NCBI GenBank assembly: GCA_002353295.1
Contig: DEJG01000015.1
Span: 1-61,943 of the forward strand
DNA from: Prevotella sp. UBA2754
Lineage (GTDB): Bacteria > Bacteroidota > Bacteroidia > Bacteroidales > Bacteroidaceae
Reading direction: 5' to 3'
DNA: 61,943 nt
A program made the position numbers and the translations under genes. The notes under the pieces were generated by a model. The model made no database searches and was not told the origin of the DNA. It saw only the letters and a program-made list of their open reading frames with translations. Every line of letters starts with the position of its first letter. Position 1 is the stretch's first letter. Shown piece after piece: positions 16,265 through 25,149 of the stretch.

Positions 16265-17760
16265 TAAAGAGTAACTCCGTTTTTGAAAATAGAAATTTCG
16301 CGATAGCCATTAGCCTCGTTGCGAGCATGCTCACCACTGGCTACAGCTAAGACTTTGTCAATGAATTCAGGAACAAGTTCTTGCATCGTACGACCCTCTA
16401 CTAACTGACCTGCGGAGAAGTCTACCCAGTGAGGCTTATTTTGAGCAAGGGTGGGGTTGGTAGCAATCTTCATCGTGGGGACGAAAGTGCCGAAAGGTGT
16501 ACCACGGCCTGTGGTGAAGAGTACCAGATGGCATCCGCAGGAAGCCAAAGCTGTAGAGGCTACCAGGTCGTTGCCAGGTGCAGAGAGCAGGTTGAGTCCG
16601 TCATGCTGTATGCGATCACCATACTCCATCACACCGCTGACGGGTGCTTTACCACACTTCTGCGTGCATCCCAAAGCTTTATCCTCCAGCGTAGAGATTC
16701 CACCAGCTTTGTTACCTGGGCTTGGGTTTTCACCTACCGGTTCACCGTGTGAAAGGAAATACTCCTTGAAGTTGTTAATCATCGAAACCGTTTGGTCGAA
16801 AAGTTCTGTTGTCTCACAGCGATTCATGAGAATCGTTTCAGCTCCAAACATTTCAGGAACTTCAGTCAGAACACTTGTTCCGCCCTGAGCTACCAGCCAG
16901 TCACTGAACTCACCCACCAATGGGTTAGCTGTGATACCGCTGAAACCATCAGAACCACCACACTTCAAACCAACGCGTAGTTTAGAAACAGGTACTTCCT
17001 GACGCTTGTCGGTCTTGGCGAGGTCATAGAGCTCCCGTAAGATTTTCATACCGGCTTCTACTTCATCGCCTTCCACTTTCTGAGTGACCAACAGACGGAT
17101 ACGATCTTTGTCATAGTCGCCCAACATCTTCATAAATTCGTCAGGCTGGTTGTTCTCACATCCTAGGCTTAATACCAGAACACCTCCAGCATTGGGGTGC
17201 AGACAGATGTCACGGAGAATCTTTCGAGTGTTCTCGTGGTCGCCGGAAAGCTGAGAGCATCCATAGTTGTGATGCCAGGCCCAGATGGCGTCAATACCTT
17301 CCTCTTGAGTTTCTTTCTTCAGTTGGTTTACCAATCGCTCGGCAATGCCGTTGACGCATCCAACAGTGGGTACAATCCATATTTCATTACGCACACCCAC
17401 ATCACCGTTCTTGCGGATGTAGCCCTTAAAGGTTCTGTTTTCGTTTTTGATGCTAAGTTTTTGATTTACTGGATTGTATGTGTATTCTAGAGTTCCGCTG
17501 AGATTTGTCTTTAGGTTGTTCTCATTGACCCAATCACCAGCCTTCAAATTCTGTCGTGCGTGACCGATAGGATAGCCGTATTTAATGATATCTTCTCCTT
17601 CCTTAATATCGGTGATGAGTACTTTGTGACCAGCAGGTGTATCTTGGTTCACTGTGATTTGTTTGCCGTCAATTTCGATGATGTCACCTTTCTTTTTAGG
17701 TTGTAGACAAACAACGACTGAGTCGGCAGGATTGATTTTTAGAAATGTTGCTAATGCCAT
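16264..17760 (-). CDS. uxaA: Altronate dehydratase
   Basis: 498-residue UxaA-family enzyme. An N-terminal SAF-like domain (about 1-95) precedes the catalytic part, with GYIRKNGDVGVRN, IWIVPTVGCVNG, HNYGCSQLSGDHENT, SLGCENNQPDE, GLKCGGSDGFSGITANP and FTTGRGTPFG. The cysteines suit iron-dependent dehydration of D-altronate to 2-keto-3-deoxygluconate, the step that follows UxaB and precedes KdgK. It lies 29 bases after the LacI regulator and is coupled to the NhaC-type transporter. Mannonate dehydratase is excluded by family; galactarate dehydratase is a more distant alternative. Confidence 0.92.
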   Translation of the reverse strand: MALATFLKINPADSVVVCLQPKKKGDIIEIDGKQITVNQDTPAGHKVLITDIKEGEDIIKYGYPIGHARQNLKAGDWVNENNLKTNLSGTLEYTYNPVNQKLSIKNENRTFKGYIRKNGDVGVRNEIWIVPTVGCVNGIAERLVNQLKKETQEEGIDAIWAWHHNYGCSQLSGDHENTRKILRDICLHPNAGGVLVLSLGCENNQPDEFMKMLGDYDKDRIRLLVTQKVEGDEVEAGMKILRELYDLAKTDKRQEVPVSKLRVGLKCGGSDGFSGITANPLVGEFSDWLVAQGGTSVLTEVPEMFGAETILMNRCETTELFDQTVSMINNFKEYFLSHGEPVGENPSPGNKAGGISTLEDKALGCTQKCGKAPVSGVMEYGDRIQHDGLNLLSAPGNDLVASTALASCGCHLVLFTTGRGTPFGTFVPTMKIATNPTLAQNKPHWVDFSAGQLVEGRTMQELVPEFIDKVLAVASGEHARNEANGYREISIFKNGVTL

Positions 17761-17789
17761 AATTGTATTTGTTTTAGTATTTAAGTGTT

Positions 17790-18866
17790 TTATCCAATAT
17801 TTTTCCGGCGGTAGAAATCAATATTCTCCTTGGTCAGAAGTTCGATAGGCATGTAATTGATTGGTTCCACTTCTTTCTTCAGGACGATTGCATTAAACAG
17901 CGTCTCGATGCAGGAATAGCCTTGCATGTATCCGTGTTGTGCAATCAGGAAAGAAATGCTCCCCTGACGCACACACTCCGCATTTTTGGGCACCATATCG
18001 TACCCCATAATCTGTATGTTGCGGCGATTGGATCGCAGGAGATATTCACCGACCAAGTGAGCTTTAGAATTAAAAGTGATACAATGATGAACCTGAGGAT
18101 GTTCGCTGAAAAATGAATCCAGAATAGCATCGTATTTCTCGCGTTTCTCGTCGAGCGAGAGATTCACTTCATGAATCACTACCTCAGGGAAGTGGTCATG
18201 CATGTAGTGGCGGAATCCTGTTTCGCGATTCTCCTGCTGTTTGGAAGCCACATTGCCATTACGCATTTGCTTCATCAGCATGATTTCTTTCTCATAGGGA
18301 GCCATCATCATCAGCATGCGGGCAGCAAAATATCCACTGGAAAAAGAGTCTTGTCCATAAAAGGATAATGGCTTCAAATCGGGCATGTATGAATCAAGCA
18401 GAATAAAAGGTATTTCCAGTTCGTGTAGTTGATTGGTGATTTTCCGTGTGACATCCAGCTTCGACGGTACAATGATCACACCGTCCGGTTGCTGCTTCAG
18501 ACATTCTGTGGTAACTTTCGTGAAGGTATCAGTAGAAAACCGATTGTAGTACATCATCTTCTGGCTTACACGAAAATCACGACGGCGTTCACAGGCGTCT
18601 ATAACACCTTCTTCTACTTCTTCCCAATAGGCTTCAGACTCGTGCTTAGGAATGATGCAATAGAACGTGTACGACTTGTTGTAAGCAAGAGCCGAGGCAT
18701 ACATGTTGGGCTTGTAATCCATCTCCTTGAGTGCTTTCTCTACCTTTTCCAATGCACTTTTCGAAACATTGGGCCGTTTGTGTAAAACGCGGTCTACTGT
18801 ACCTACGCTTACACCAGCACGAAGGGCAATATCCTTGATTCTGATTTTTCCAGTATCCATGTCCAT
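17790..18866 (-). CDS. LacI-family regulator of the hexuronate locus
   Basis: Predicted 358 residues starting MDMDTGKIRIKDIALRAG. An N-terminal HTH (about residues 8-55: IKDIALRAGVSVGTVDRVLH) is followed by a periplasmic-binding-protein-like effector domain (GVIIVPSKLD, IPFILLDSYMP, IMGYDMVP). The frame extends to a TTG at 18882-18884, but that codon lies inside the gene's own -7 box (TATCTTTG on the minus strand), so 18866 is used. Its position at the head of uxaA-nhaC and divergent from kdgK-eda indicates control of uronate use, probably with a pathway intermediate as inducer. Confidence 0.85.
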   Translation of the reverse strand: MDMDTGKIRIKDIALRAGVSVGTVDRVLHKRPNVSKSALEKVEKALKEMDYKPNMYASALAYNKSYTFYCIIPKHESEAYWEEVEEGVIDACERRRDFRVSQKMMYYNRFSTDTFTKVTTECLKQQPDGVIIVPSKLDVTRKITNQLHELEIPFILLDSYMPDLKPLSFYGQDSFSSGYFAARMLMMMAPYEKEIMLMKQMRNGNVASKQQENRETGFRHYMHDHFPEVVIHEVNLSLDEKREKYDAILDSFFSEHPQVHHCITFNSKAHLVGEYLLRSNRRNIQIMGYDMVPKNAECVRQGSISFLIAQHGYMQGYSCIETLFNAIVLKKEVEPINYMPIELLTKENIDFYRRKNIG

Positions 18867-18908
18867 TTGATATTTTGAATGCAAAGATAAAGAAAAAAAA
18901 ACGTTTAC

Positions 18909-18942
18909 GGAACATTTTTGGAATATTTTTGGATATTATTTT
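18909..18942. repeat. Three phased 11-bp repeats in the lacI/kdgK promoter gap
   Basis: GGAACATTTTT (18909-18919), GGAATATTTTT (18920-18930) and GGATATTATTTT (18931-18942) repeat at about one helical turn. They lie between the -7 boxes of the two divergent genes. Phased T-tracts bend DNA; the repeats may also be regulator sites. Confidence 0.5.
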
Positions 18943-18971
18943 GGTATTTGCACAATTTTGTGTTATCTTTG
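18941..18971 (+). promoter_or_regulatory. Promoter of the kdgK-eda operon
   Basis: TATCTTTG at 18964-18971, with TTGG at 18941-18944 at the proper -33 distance (19-base spacer) and a second TTTG at 18947-18950. The kdgK ATG is 43 bases downstream of the -7 box. Confidence 0.65.
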
Positions 18972-19013
18972 CCAACGAAACCAAATTTAATTATTATATA
19001 AATACTAAAACAA

Positions 19014-20036
19014 ATGGCTAAAATTGTTACATTAGGTGAGATTATGCTCCGCCTATCTCCTAACGGCAACGACCGTTTCATTCAGAGTGAATCATTCCGC
19101 ATTATCCCTGGTGGTGGTGAGGCTAACGTAGCTATTTCTGTAGCAAACTACGGTCACGAAGCTTATTTCGTATCAAAGCTTCCCAAGCACGAGATTGGCC
19201 AGATCGCTGTGAATGCTATGCGTCGCTATGGTGTTAACACCGAGTTTATTGCTCGTGGTGGTGACCGTGTAGGTCTTTATTACGCTGAGACAGGCGCATC
19301 AATGCGTCCTTCCAAGGTGATTTACGACCGCGCACATTCTGCCATTGCCGAGGCTGATCCTTCTGATTTCGATTTCGACAAGATCATGGAAGGTGCAGCT
19401 TGGTTCCATTGGAGTGGTATTACTCCTGCTATCAGTGACAAGGCTGCAGAATTGACCAAGTTGGCTTGTGAGGCTGCTAAGCGTCATGGTGTATGTGTAT
19501 CTGTTGATTTGAACTTCCGTAAGAAGTTGTGGACTTCAGAGAAGGCCATCTCCATTATGCGTCCTCTGATGCAGTACGTTGATGTATGTATTGGTAATGA
19601 AGAAGATGCAGAACTTTGCCTTGGTTTCAAGCCTGAAGCTGATGTTGAAGGCGGTAAGACTGATGCTGCTGGCTATGAGGGTATCTTCAAGCAGATGAAA
19701 GAGGAGTTTGGCTTCAAGTATGTAGTATCTACTCTCCGTGAGTCGTTCTCTGCAACATTCAATGGCTGGAAGGCTTTGATTTATGACGGTAAGGAGTTCT
19801 ATCAGTCTAAGCGTTATGAAATCAATCCTATCATTGACCGCGTAGGTGGTGGTGACTCTTTCTCTGGTGGTCTGATTCATGGTTTGCTCACCAAGCCAAC
19901 TCAGGGTGAGGCTCTTGAGTTTGCTGTTGCAGCTTCAGCTTTGAAGCATACCATCAATGGTGACTTCAACCTCGTAAGTGTCGAGGAAGTTGAGTCTCTC
20001 GCAGGTGGTAATGCCAGTGGTCGTGTTCAGCGCTAA
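19014..20036 (+). CDS. kdgK: 2-dehydro-3-deoxygluconate kinase
   Basis: 340-residue PfkB-family kinase. IVTLGEIMLRLSP opens the protein, GGGEANVAISVANYG is the substrate motif, and DRVGGGDSFSGGLIHG carries the catalytic base Asp and anion hole. It phosphorylates 2-keto-3-deoxygluconate, the UxaA product, to KDPG, which the next gene splits. It is first in the plus-strand operon; eda follows 27 bases later. The neighbours make KDG kinase more likely than fructokinase or ribokinase. Confidence 0.92.
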   Translation: MAKIVTLGEIMLRLSPNGNDRFIQSESFRIIPGGGEANVAISVANYGHEAYFVSKLPKHEIGQIAVNAMRRYGVNTEFIARGGDRVGLYYAETGASMRPSKVIYDRAHSAIAEADPSDFDFDKIMEGAAWFHWSGITPAISDKAAELTKLACEAAKRHGVCVSVDLNFRKKLWTSEKAISIMRPLMQYVDVCIGNEEDAELCLGFKPEADVEGGKTDAAGYEGIFKQMKEEFGFKYVVSTLRESFSATFNGWKALIYDGKEFYQSKRYEINPIIDRVGGGDSFSGGLIHGLLTKPTQGEALEFAVAASALKHTINGDFNLVSVEEVESLAGGNASGRVQR

Positions 20037-20063
20037 TAATTTAGGAATTCTAGAAATAGTATT

Positions 20064-20732
20064 ATGGCAAAATTTGATAAAATAGCTGTACTGAAGAAGA
20101 TTGGTGACACTGGTATGGTTCCTGTCTTCTACAACAAAGACTTAGAGACCTGCAAGAACGTTGTGAAGGCCTGTTATGAGGGTGGCGTTCGTGCTTTTGA
20201 GTTTACGAACCGTGGCGACTTTGCTCAGGAGGTGTTTGGCGAATTGGTAAAGTGGGCGGACAAGGAGTGTCCTGAGTTGGCATTGGGTATCGGTTCTGTA
20301 GTTGATGCTCCCACAGCAGCCCTTTATATTCAGTTAGGTGCTTGTTTTGTAGTGGGTCCCTTGTTCAATCCTGACATTGCACCAGTCTGCAACCGTCGTC
20401 TTGTTCCTTACTGCCCAGGCTGTATGACTGTCAGCGAGATTGGTAAGGCTCAGGAGTTAGGATGCGACCTCACCAAAGTATTCCCAGGTGATGTAGTTGG
20501 TCCTAATATGGTAAAAGGTCTGAAAGCTCCAATGCCTTGGTCTAAGATCATGGTTACCGGTGGTGTTGCTCCAGAGGAAGAGAACCTTCAGAAGTGGTTC
20601 AAAGCTGGTGTCTTCTGCGTAGGCATGGGTTCTAAGCTCTTCCCAAGTGATAAGGTGAAGGCTGGCGATTGGCAGTATGTAACCGACAAGTGCAAGGAGG
20701 CACTTGGTTATGTGGCTAAGGCTCGCGCTTAA
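20064..20732 (+). CDS. eda: KDPG/KHG aldolase
   Basis: 222-residue class I aldolase splitting 2-keto-3-deoxy-6-phosphogluconate into pyruvate and glyceraldehyde 3-phosphate. Visible family features: MVPVFYNKDLETC, GVRAFEFTNRGD with the Glu, GIGSVVDAPTA, YCPGCMTVSEIG in the region that normally carries the Schiff-base Lys, TKVFPGDVVGPNMVKGLKAPMPW, and the phosphate site MVTGGVAP. It completes uronate degradation. Its last 23 bases overlap the next gene, the sensor kinase, in another frame. Confidence 0.92.
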   Translation: MAKFDKIAVLKKIGDTGMVPVFYNKDLETCKNVVKACYEGGVRAFEFTNRGDFAQEVFGELVKWADKECPELALGIGSVVDAPTAALYIQLGACFVVGPLFNPDIAPVCNRRLVPYCPGCMTVSEIGKAQELGCDLTKVFPGDVVGPNMVKGLKAPMPWSKIMVTGGVAPEEENLQKWFKAGVFCVGMGSKLFPSDKVKAGDWQYVTDKCKEALGYVAKARA

Positions 20733-23700
20733 CCTGTCAGTAATTATCTTTTTTTCAGCTTGTTCACCTGTCGACAAAGATTTGGTGGACAAGCTGAATT
20801 CAAAATCTTATTATTTTCATTACCGAAATCTTGACTCTACAGAGATATATGCCCGTCGTGCATTAGATATCGCTGTATCTTACGATGACGGGCGAGCTGA
20901 AGCATTCAACCATTTGGCTTTTGTCAGCATGGCACGTATGGACTATCAACGTGCAGATGAGTATCTGAAAGAAGCCATATCGTTGACTGACAATCAAATA
21001 GAATTGTTTGTAGCAGAAGTCCAGCAGATGCGTCTTTGTCAGCGCCGTTCTCGCAATCGCGAGTTTTATGAGCATCGTGAACGGGCTATGGAATGTCGGT
21101 TGCGCATCAACGAAGAACGGGCATCACTCTCTGAGCGCATGTGGCACCGTCTCATCTATGCAGAGAGCGAGTTTGCCATTGTCAATTCCACCTATTATTA
21201 TTATGTAGGTTTGGAGCGCCAGTCTATCCAAGCCCTTAAGAAAATCAATCTCGACGAGTTACGTCACGATACAGCTCAGTATCTCAATTATTTATATAAT
21301 GTAGGAGCAGGAGGCGTTATAGTTGAAGGTAGTGATGACGAGGTATATCAAGAGGAGATAGAATACCTGAATCGCTGTCTCAATATCTCTCAACGCTACT
21401 TCTATCCCTATTTTGAAGCCAATGCCAAGGAAGCCCTTTCTGACCACTTAGGCGATGTGGATTTAGCGCAGGAAGCATTAGAGGGATTTCAGTCTTATGG
21501 CGATATTTACCAGATAGCTGGTGCCTATCGTACGTTGGCATCCTGCTATCATGCTATGGGCGACAACGAACATGCCTTGAACTATCTGCAACAAGCCTTG
21601 TCAGACAAACGTATCAACCAGGCTCCTGATCTTGTGGCCAGTATTCGCGAGCAGATGAGTGTGGTCTATTCGGCAATGGACGACAAGCAACATAGTGATT
21701 ACAACCGTAATATCTATATTGATCTTCAGGAACAGACACGACAGGATAGGGAATTGGAAGCTCGTGCAGCCATGCTTGACCAATCTGTTACCCAGCTGAA
21801 TTGGATGATGGTTGCTGTTATCATAGCCATACTGCTACTCATTTGTATGCTATGGCTTTTTAATCGAGTGCATAAACGTGAGCAACAGCATAATGCCTTG
21901 GACGATTTATTGGAGCAGAAAGACGAGGAGATAGCCGTCGCTCATTTACAATTAGAGAAGAGTGAGCGTCACCACTTGGAACAGCGTGCCAAAGTTTCTA
22001 TGGTAGTCAGCATCATTCCCCTCATTGACCGCATTATCCATGAGGCAAAAAGCCTGGAGAATTCAGATCGTCCTGATAATCCAGAACGTTTCTCCTATAT
22101 TCGTGAACTCACCGACCAGATTAATGCCCAAAATGATATTCTCACCCGCTGGATACAGTTACGTCAGGGTGAATTGAGTCTGCATATCGAGAGTTTTGCC
22201 TTGCAACCCTTGTTTGATATTATTAGCCGTAGTAAGGCCGCCTTTAACATGAAAGGACTTACTTTGGATGTGCAACCCACTCAGGCTGTGGTAAAAGCTG
22301 ATCAGGTATTAACCCTCTTTATGCTTAACACGCTGGCTGATAATGCCCGTAAGTTTACTGATAAGGGTGGGTCTGTTCAAATCAAGGCCGAGGATTTTGC
22401 CGATTATGTCGAACTGTCTGTTGTTGATACAGGCAAAGGTATGGGAAAACAGGAACTCTCTCAGGTTTTCAATCATCAGGTAAAGGGCGGACACGGTTTC
22501 GGTCTGATGAACTGCAAGGGCATCATCGAGAAATACCGTAAAATCAGTCAGATTTTCCAAGTATGTCAACTCTCAGCCGAGAGCGAGGAGGGTAGAGGCA
22601 GTCGTTTCTTCTTCCGTTTACCAAAAGGTATTTTGCGCGTATTGGGTCTTGTCTTTTGGCTATTTGCATTTGGTTCAATTCCTGCCAATAGTCAGCAGCA
22701 GTTGTCCTTAGATCGTGCCCATATATTTGCCGACTCTGCTTATTTCTCGAACATCAATGGCACCTATAGTAAGACATTGGAATTTGCTGATTCATGTTTG
22801 AAATATCTGAATGCCCATTATCTCCAGCAGCATCCTAAAGGACAGTTGCTGATGCATCACTTGGGCAATGCCTCGCTGATGCCTCCCGAAATACAGTGGT
22901 TACACGATAGTGTGGCTACCAATTTTCAGATTATTCTGGACATCCGCAACGAGAGTGCAGTGGCTGCATTGGCATTGCATGAGTGGGAACTCTACCATTA
23001 TAATAATAAGGTATATACTCAACTCTTCAAGGAACTCTCCGCCGATAATACCCTCGACGACTATTGTCGCACCATGCAGCAGGCTCAGAGCAACAAGCGC
23101 ATTGCCATCATCCTGTTGATATTGATTCTGATGCTCATCATACCAGCGTATTATATGTTGTACTACCGTCATCGTCTGTTGACTCGGTTCCACAAGGAGC
23201 GTCAGCAGCAGGATCATATAGAGATGGCAGAGGACGAACTGCGGCGTGCAGAACTGGAAGACAGCAAATTACATGTGGCGAATGCCGTTTTGGACAACTG
23301 TCTCTCTACCATTAAGCATGAGACGATGTATTACCCCAGTCGCATCCGTCAGTTAGCCGATAGTGGCGATACGCAGTCTATGTTGGAAGTAGCTTCTTAT
23401 TATCGCGAGCTCTATGGTATGCTCAGCGAACAGGCGTTACATCAGGTAGAACGAGTGAATCTGCATCTGAAGCGTGTGCATCTTTACGGACAGGATGTGT
23501 TGGGTGATGAACACATGCTGCACTATCTCTTCGAACTGCTGAAGGGGGAAGTGTCTGTAGAAGTGAAGGATAAGCAGTATCTGCTCTTTACTATTCGCCG
23601 TAGCGATCTAAAGTTGACTCCTGAGCAGGTCAACGAGTTGTTTACCCAGCAAACGGAAAATATATCTTATCTGCTATGTCGCCAGATTGTACGCGATCAT

Positions 23701-23799
23701 GGTGAAGCAACCAATCGGCGTGGTTGTGGCATCTGGGCTGAGATGGCTGATTCTATTACAATGATTAAAATAACATTACCGAGATATGGAAAATTTTAA
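20710..23799 (+). CDS. Double-module membrane sensor histidine kinase (DUF5112/DUF5113-like)
   Basis: Predicted 1029 residues. The ATG at 20710 gives MWLRLALNLSVIIFFSACS with a lipobox Cys at 19. Residues 20-360 are TPR-like helices. A membrane helix (about 363-384) and a coiled coil follow. An HATPase domain then has N-box NTLADNARKF (about 540), G1 DTGKGMG (about 573) and GHGFGL. Its expected H-box position reads VVSIIPLIDRI, without histidine. A second module starts with a membrane helix (about 641-660), an extracytoplasmic stretch, another helix (about 798-820) and a motif TIKHETMYYPSRI (His 870) like an H-box, followed by a degenerate ATPase-like end. It overlaps eda by 23 bases and the response regulator by 14. 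I recall Pfam DUF5112/5113 for such proteins; signal unknown. Confidence 0.75.
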   Translation: MWLRLALNLSVIIFFSACSPVDKDLVDKLNSKSYYFHYRNLDSTEIYARRALDIAVSYDDGRAEAFNHLAFVSMARMDYQRADEYLKEAISLTDNQIELFVAEVQQMRLCQRRSRNREFYEHRERAMECRLRINEERASLSERMWHRLIYAESEFAIVNSTYYYYVGLERQSIQALKKINLDELRHDTAQYLNYLYNVGAGGVIVEGSDDEVYQEEIEYLNRCLNISQRYFYPYFEANAKEALSDHLGDVDLAQEALEGFQSYGDIYQIAGAYRTLASCYHAMGDNEHALNYLQQALSDKRINQAPDLVASIREQMSVVYSAMDDKQHSDYNRNIYIDLQEQTRQDRELEARAAMLDQSVTQLNWMMVAVIIAILLLICMLWLFNRVHKREQQHNALDDLLEQKDEEIAVAHLQLEKSERHHLEQRAKVSMVVSIIPLIDRIIHEAKSLENSDRPDNPERFSYIRELTDQINAQNDILTRWIQLRQGELSLHIESFALQPLFDIISRSKAAFNMKGLTLDVQPTQAVVKADQVLTLFMLNTLADNARKFTDKGGSVQIKAEDFADYVELSVVDTGKGMGKQELSQVFNHQVKGGHGFGLMNCKGIIEKYRKISQIFQVCQLSAESEEGRGSRFFFRLPKGILRVLGLVFWLFAFGSIPANSQQQLSLDRAHIFADSAYFSNINGTYSKTLEFADSCLKYLNAHYLQQHPKGQLLMHHLGNASLMPPEIQWLHDSVATNFQIILDIRNESAVAALALHEWELYHYNNKVYTQLFKELSADNTLDDYCRTMQQAQSNKRIAIILLILILMLIIPAYYMLYYRHRLLTRFHKERQQQDHIEMAEDELRRAELEDSKLHVANAVLDNCLSTIKHETMYYPSRIRQLADSGDTQSMLEVASYYRELYGMLSEQALHQVERVNLHLKRVHLYGQDVLGDEHMLHYLFELLKGEVSVEVKDKQYLLFTIRRSDLKLTPEQVNELFTQQTENISYLLCRQIVRDHGEATNRRGCGIWAEMADSITMIKITLPRYGKF

Positions 23800-24502
23800 A
23801 CTTATTATCGTAGAAGATGTTCCTTTGGAACTGAAAGGAACAGAAGGTATTGTGCGACATGAGATTCCTGAGGCTGAAATCATAGGCACAGCTTCTAACG
23901 AGGTGGAATACTGGCGCCTCATCAAGCAGCAGCAACCTGATTTAGTATTGCTCGACCTTGGCTTGGGTGGCTCTACCACTATCGGTGTGGAAATCTGCCG
24001 TCATACCAAAGAGAGCTATCCACAGGTTAAGGTACTCATTTTCACGGGTGAAATATTGAATGAGAAATTGTGGGTCGATGTATTGGATGCCGGTGCTGAC
24101 GGTATTATCCTCAAAAGCGGCGAACTTCTTACCCGTGCTGATGTGCGTGCCGTCATGGAAGGCAAACAACTGGTATTCAACGAACCCATTCTCCAGAAGA
24201 TTGTCGAGCGCTTCAAATATGCGGTTTCCTCGCAGTTGGCTCGCCAGGAGGCCCTCATCAATTACGAGATTGACGAGTACGACGAACGTTTCCTGCGTCA
24301 TTTGGCTTTAGGCTATACCAAAGAGCAGATTACCAATCTGCGTGGAATGCCCTTCGGTGTCAAGAGTCTGGAGAAGCGTCAGAACGATTTGGTTCACAAA
24401 CTCTTTCCCAATGGTGAAAGTGTAAATGCCACCCGTCTGGTGGTTCGTGCCCTTGAACTTCGTATATTGGATATTGACAATCTCGAACCCGACTCAGAAT
24501 GA
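23786..24502 (+). CDS. Response regulator with C-terminal LuxR-like helix-turn-helix
   Basis: 238 residues. The receiver domain spans about 1-130, with the acidic pair E10/D11, the phospho-acceptor Asp57 in LVLLDLGLGG, the Thr of IFTGE and the Lys of ILKSGE. The C-terminal region (about 170-235: YDERFLRHLALGYTKEQITNLRGM) looks like a LuxR/sigma-region-4 helix-turn-helix. It overlaps the sensor kinase by 14 bases and the following membrane-protein gene by four (ATGA), so the three are translationally coupled. It is the likely output of the double-module kinase; its targets are not visible. Confidence 0.85.
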   Translation: MENFKLIIVEDVPLELKGTEGIVRHEIPEAEIIGTASNEVEYWRLIKQQQPDLVLLDLGLGGSTTIGVEICRHTKESYPQVKVLIFTGEILNEKLWVDVLDAGADGIILKSGELLTRADVRAVMEGKQLVFNEPILQKIVERFKYAVSSQLARQEALINYEIDEYDERFLRHLALGYTKEQITNLRGMPFGVKSLEKRQNDLVHKLFPNGESVNATRLVVRALELRILDIDNLEPDSE

Positions 24503-25095
24503 AGAATTTTTGGCCTCGTCTTGCCCTTGCCCTGTTTGTTGCAGAGGTATTGCTCATACTACTGTCATGGTTACTCAGTGCAGCACTTCCTGCCAGTGGT
24601 GTGCGTTCTATCCTGTCAGGACAGGGCATCCGTTGGTTCATGGGGCATTTTGGCAATATTCTGGCTACTCCGCAACTCTCATGGCTCCTGTTGGCATCAA
24701 TAGCGGCAGGTTGTCTGAAGTGCTGTGGCTTTTTGGCACTCATCAGTAACCACTCGTTCCTCTCATATCGCGAACGGCGAGCTGTATTTATCAGTGGGGG
24801 AGTGTTCCTGTTTTGTATATTAGCAATCGTCTTACTGACTTTCATGCCACATGCCGTGTTGCGGAGTGCCACAGGACAGCTTTTTCCATCCCCTTTCTCA
24901 TACAGCCTCATACCAGTCTTGTCATTTAGTATCAGTTTATTTAGTATTGTCTATGGTCTTATAGCAGGAACGTTCCAGACTTTGCGTGATGTTTACGACT
25001 CGTTGCTCTATGGTATCCGTTGGGCTGCCCCTTTCTTCCTCTTTTACATTTTGTTCATTCAAATTTATGAGTCGTTAATGTTTATCTTCTATTAA
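24499..25095 (+). CDS. Five-to-six-helix membrane protein, AbgT-like N-terminal half
   Basis: 198 residues, strongly hydrophobic. The order of helices and the stretch SAALPASGVRSILSGQGIRW resemble the N-terminal half of AbgT-family transporters as I recall Bacteroidetes members, but full AbgT proteins are about 500 residues. It may be a short family member or an unrelated membrane protein. The start overlaps the response-regulator stop by four bases, so it belongs to the kdgK-eda-kinase-regulator operon. No transport function can be assigned. Confidence 0.5.
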   Translation: MKNFWPRLALALFVAEVLLILLSWLLSAALPASGVRSILSGQGIRWFMGHFGNILATPQLSWLLLASIAAGCLKCCGFLALISNHSFLSYRERRAVFISGGVFLFCILAIVLLTFMPHAVLRSATGQLFPSPFSYSLIPVLSFSISLFSIVYGLIAGTFQTLRDVYDSLLYGIRWAAPFFLFYILFIQIYESLMFIFY

Positions 25096-25136
25096 AACAC
25101 TCATTTTTAGGTATTGCATTGTCTTTAGTTTCTTAT

Positions 25137-25144
25137 TACCTTTG
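25137..25144 (+). promoter_or_regulatory. -7 box of the candidate small RNA
   Basis: TACCTTTG with TTG at 25114-25116, close to the -33 distance. No protein gene follows on this strand before the hairpin plus T-run at 25235-25264. Confidence 0.55.
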
Positions 25145-25149
25145 CAAAC

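Noticed and set aside
18867..18884. TTG start of the LacI regulator at 18884
   Set aside because: The TTG is part of the -7 box TATCTTTG, so it cannot be in the mRNA.
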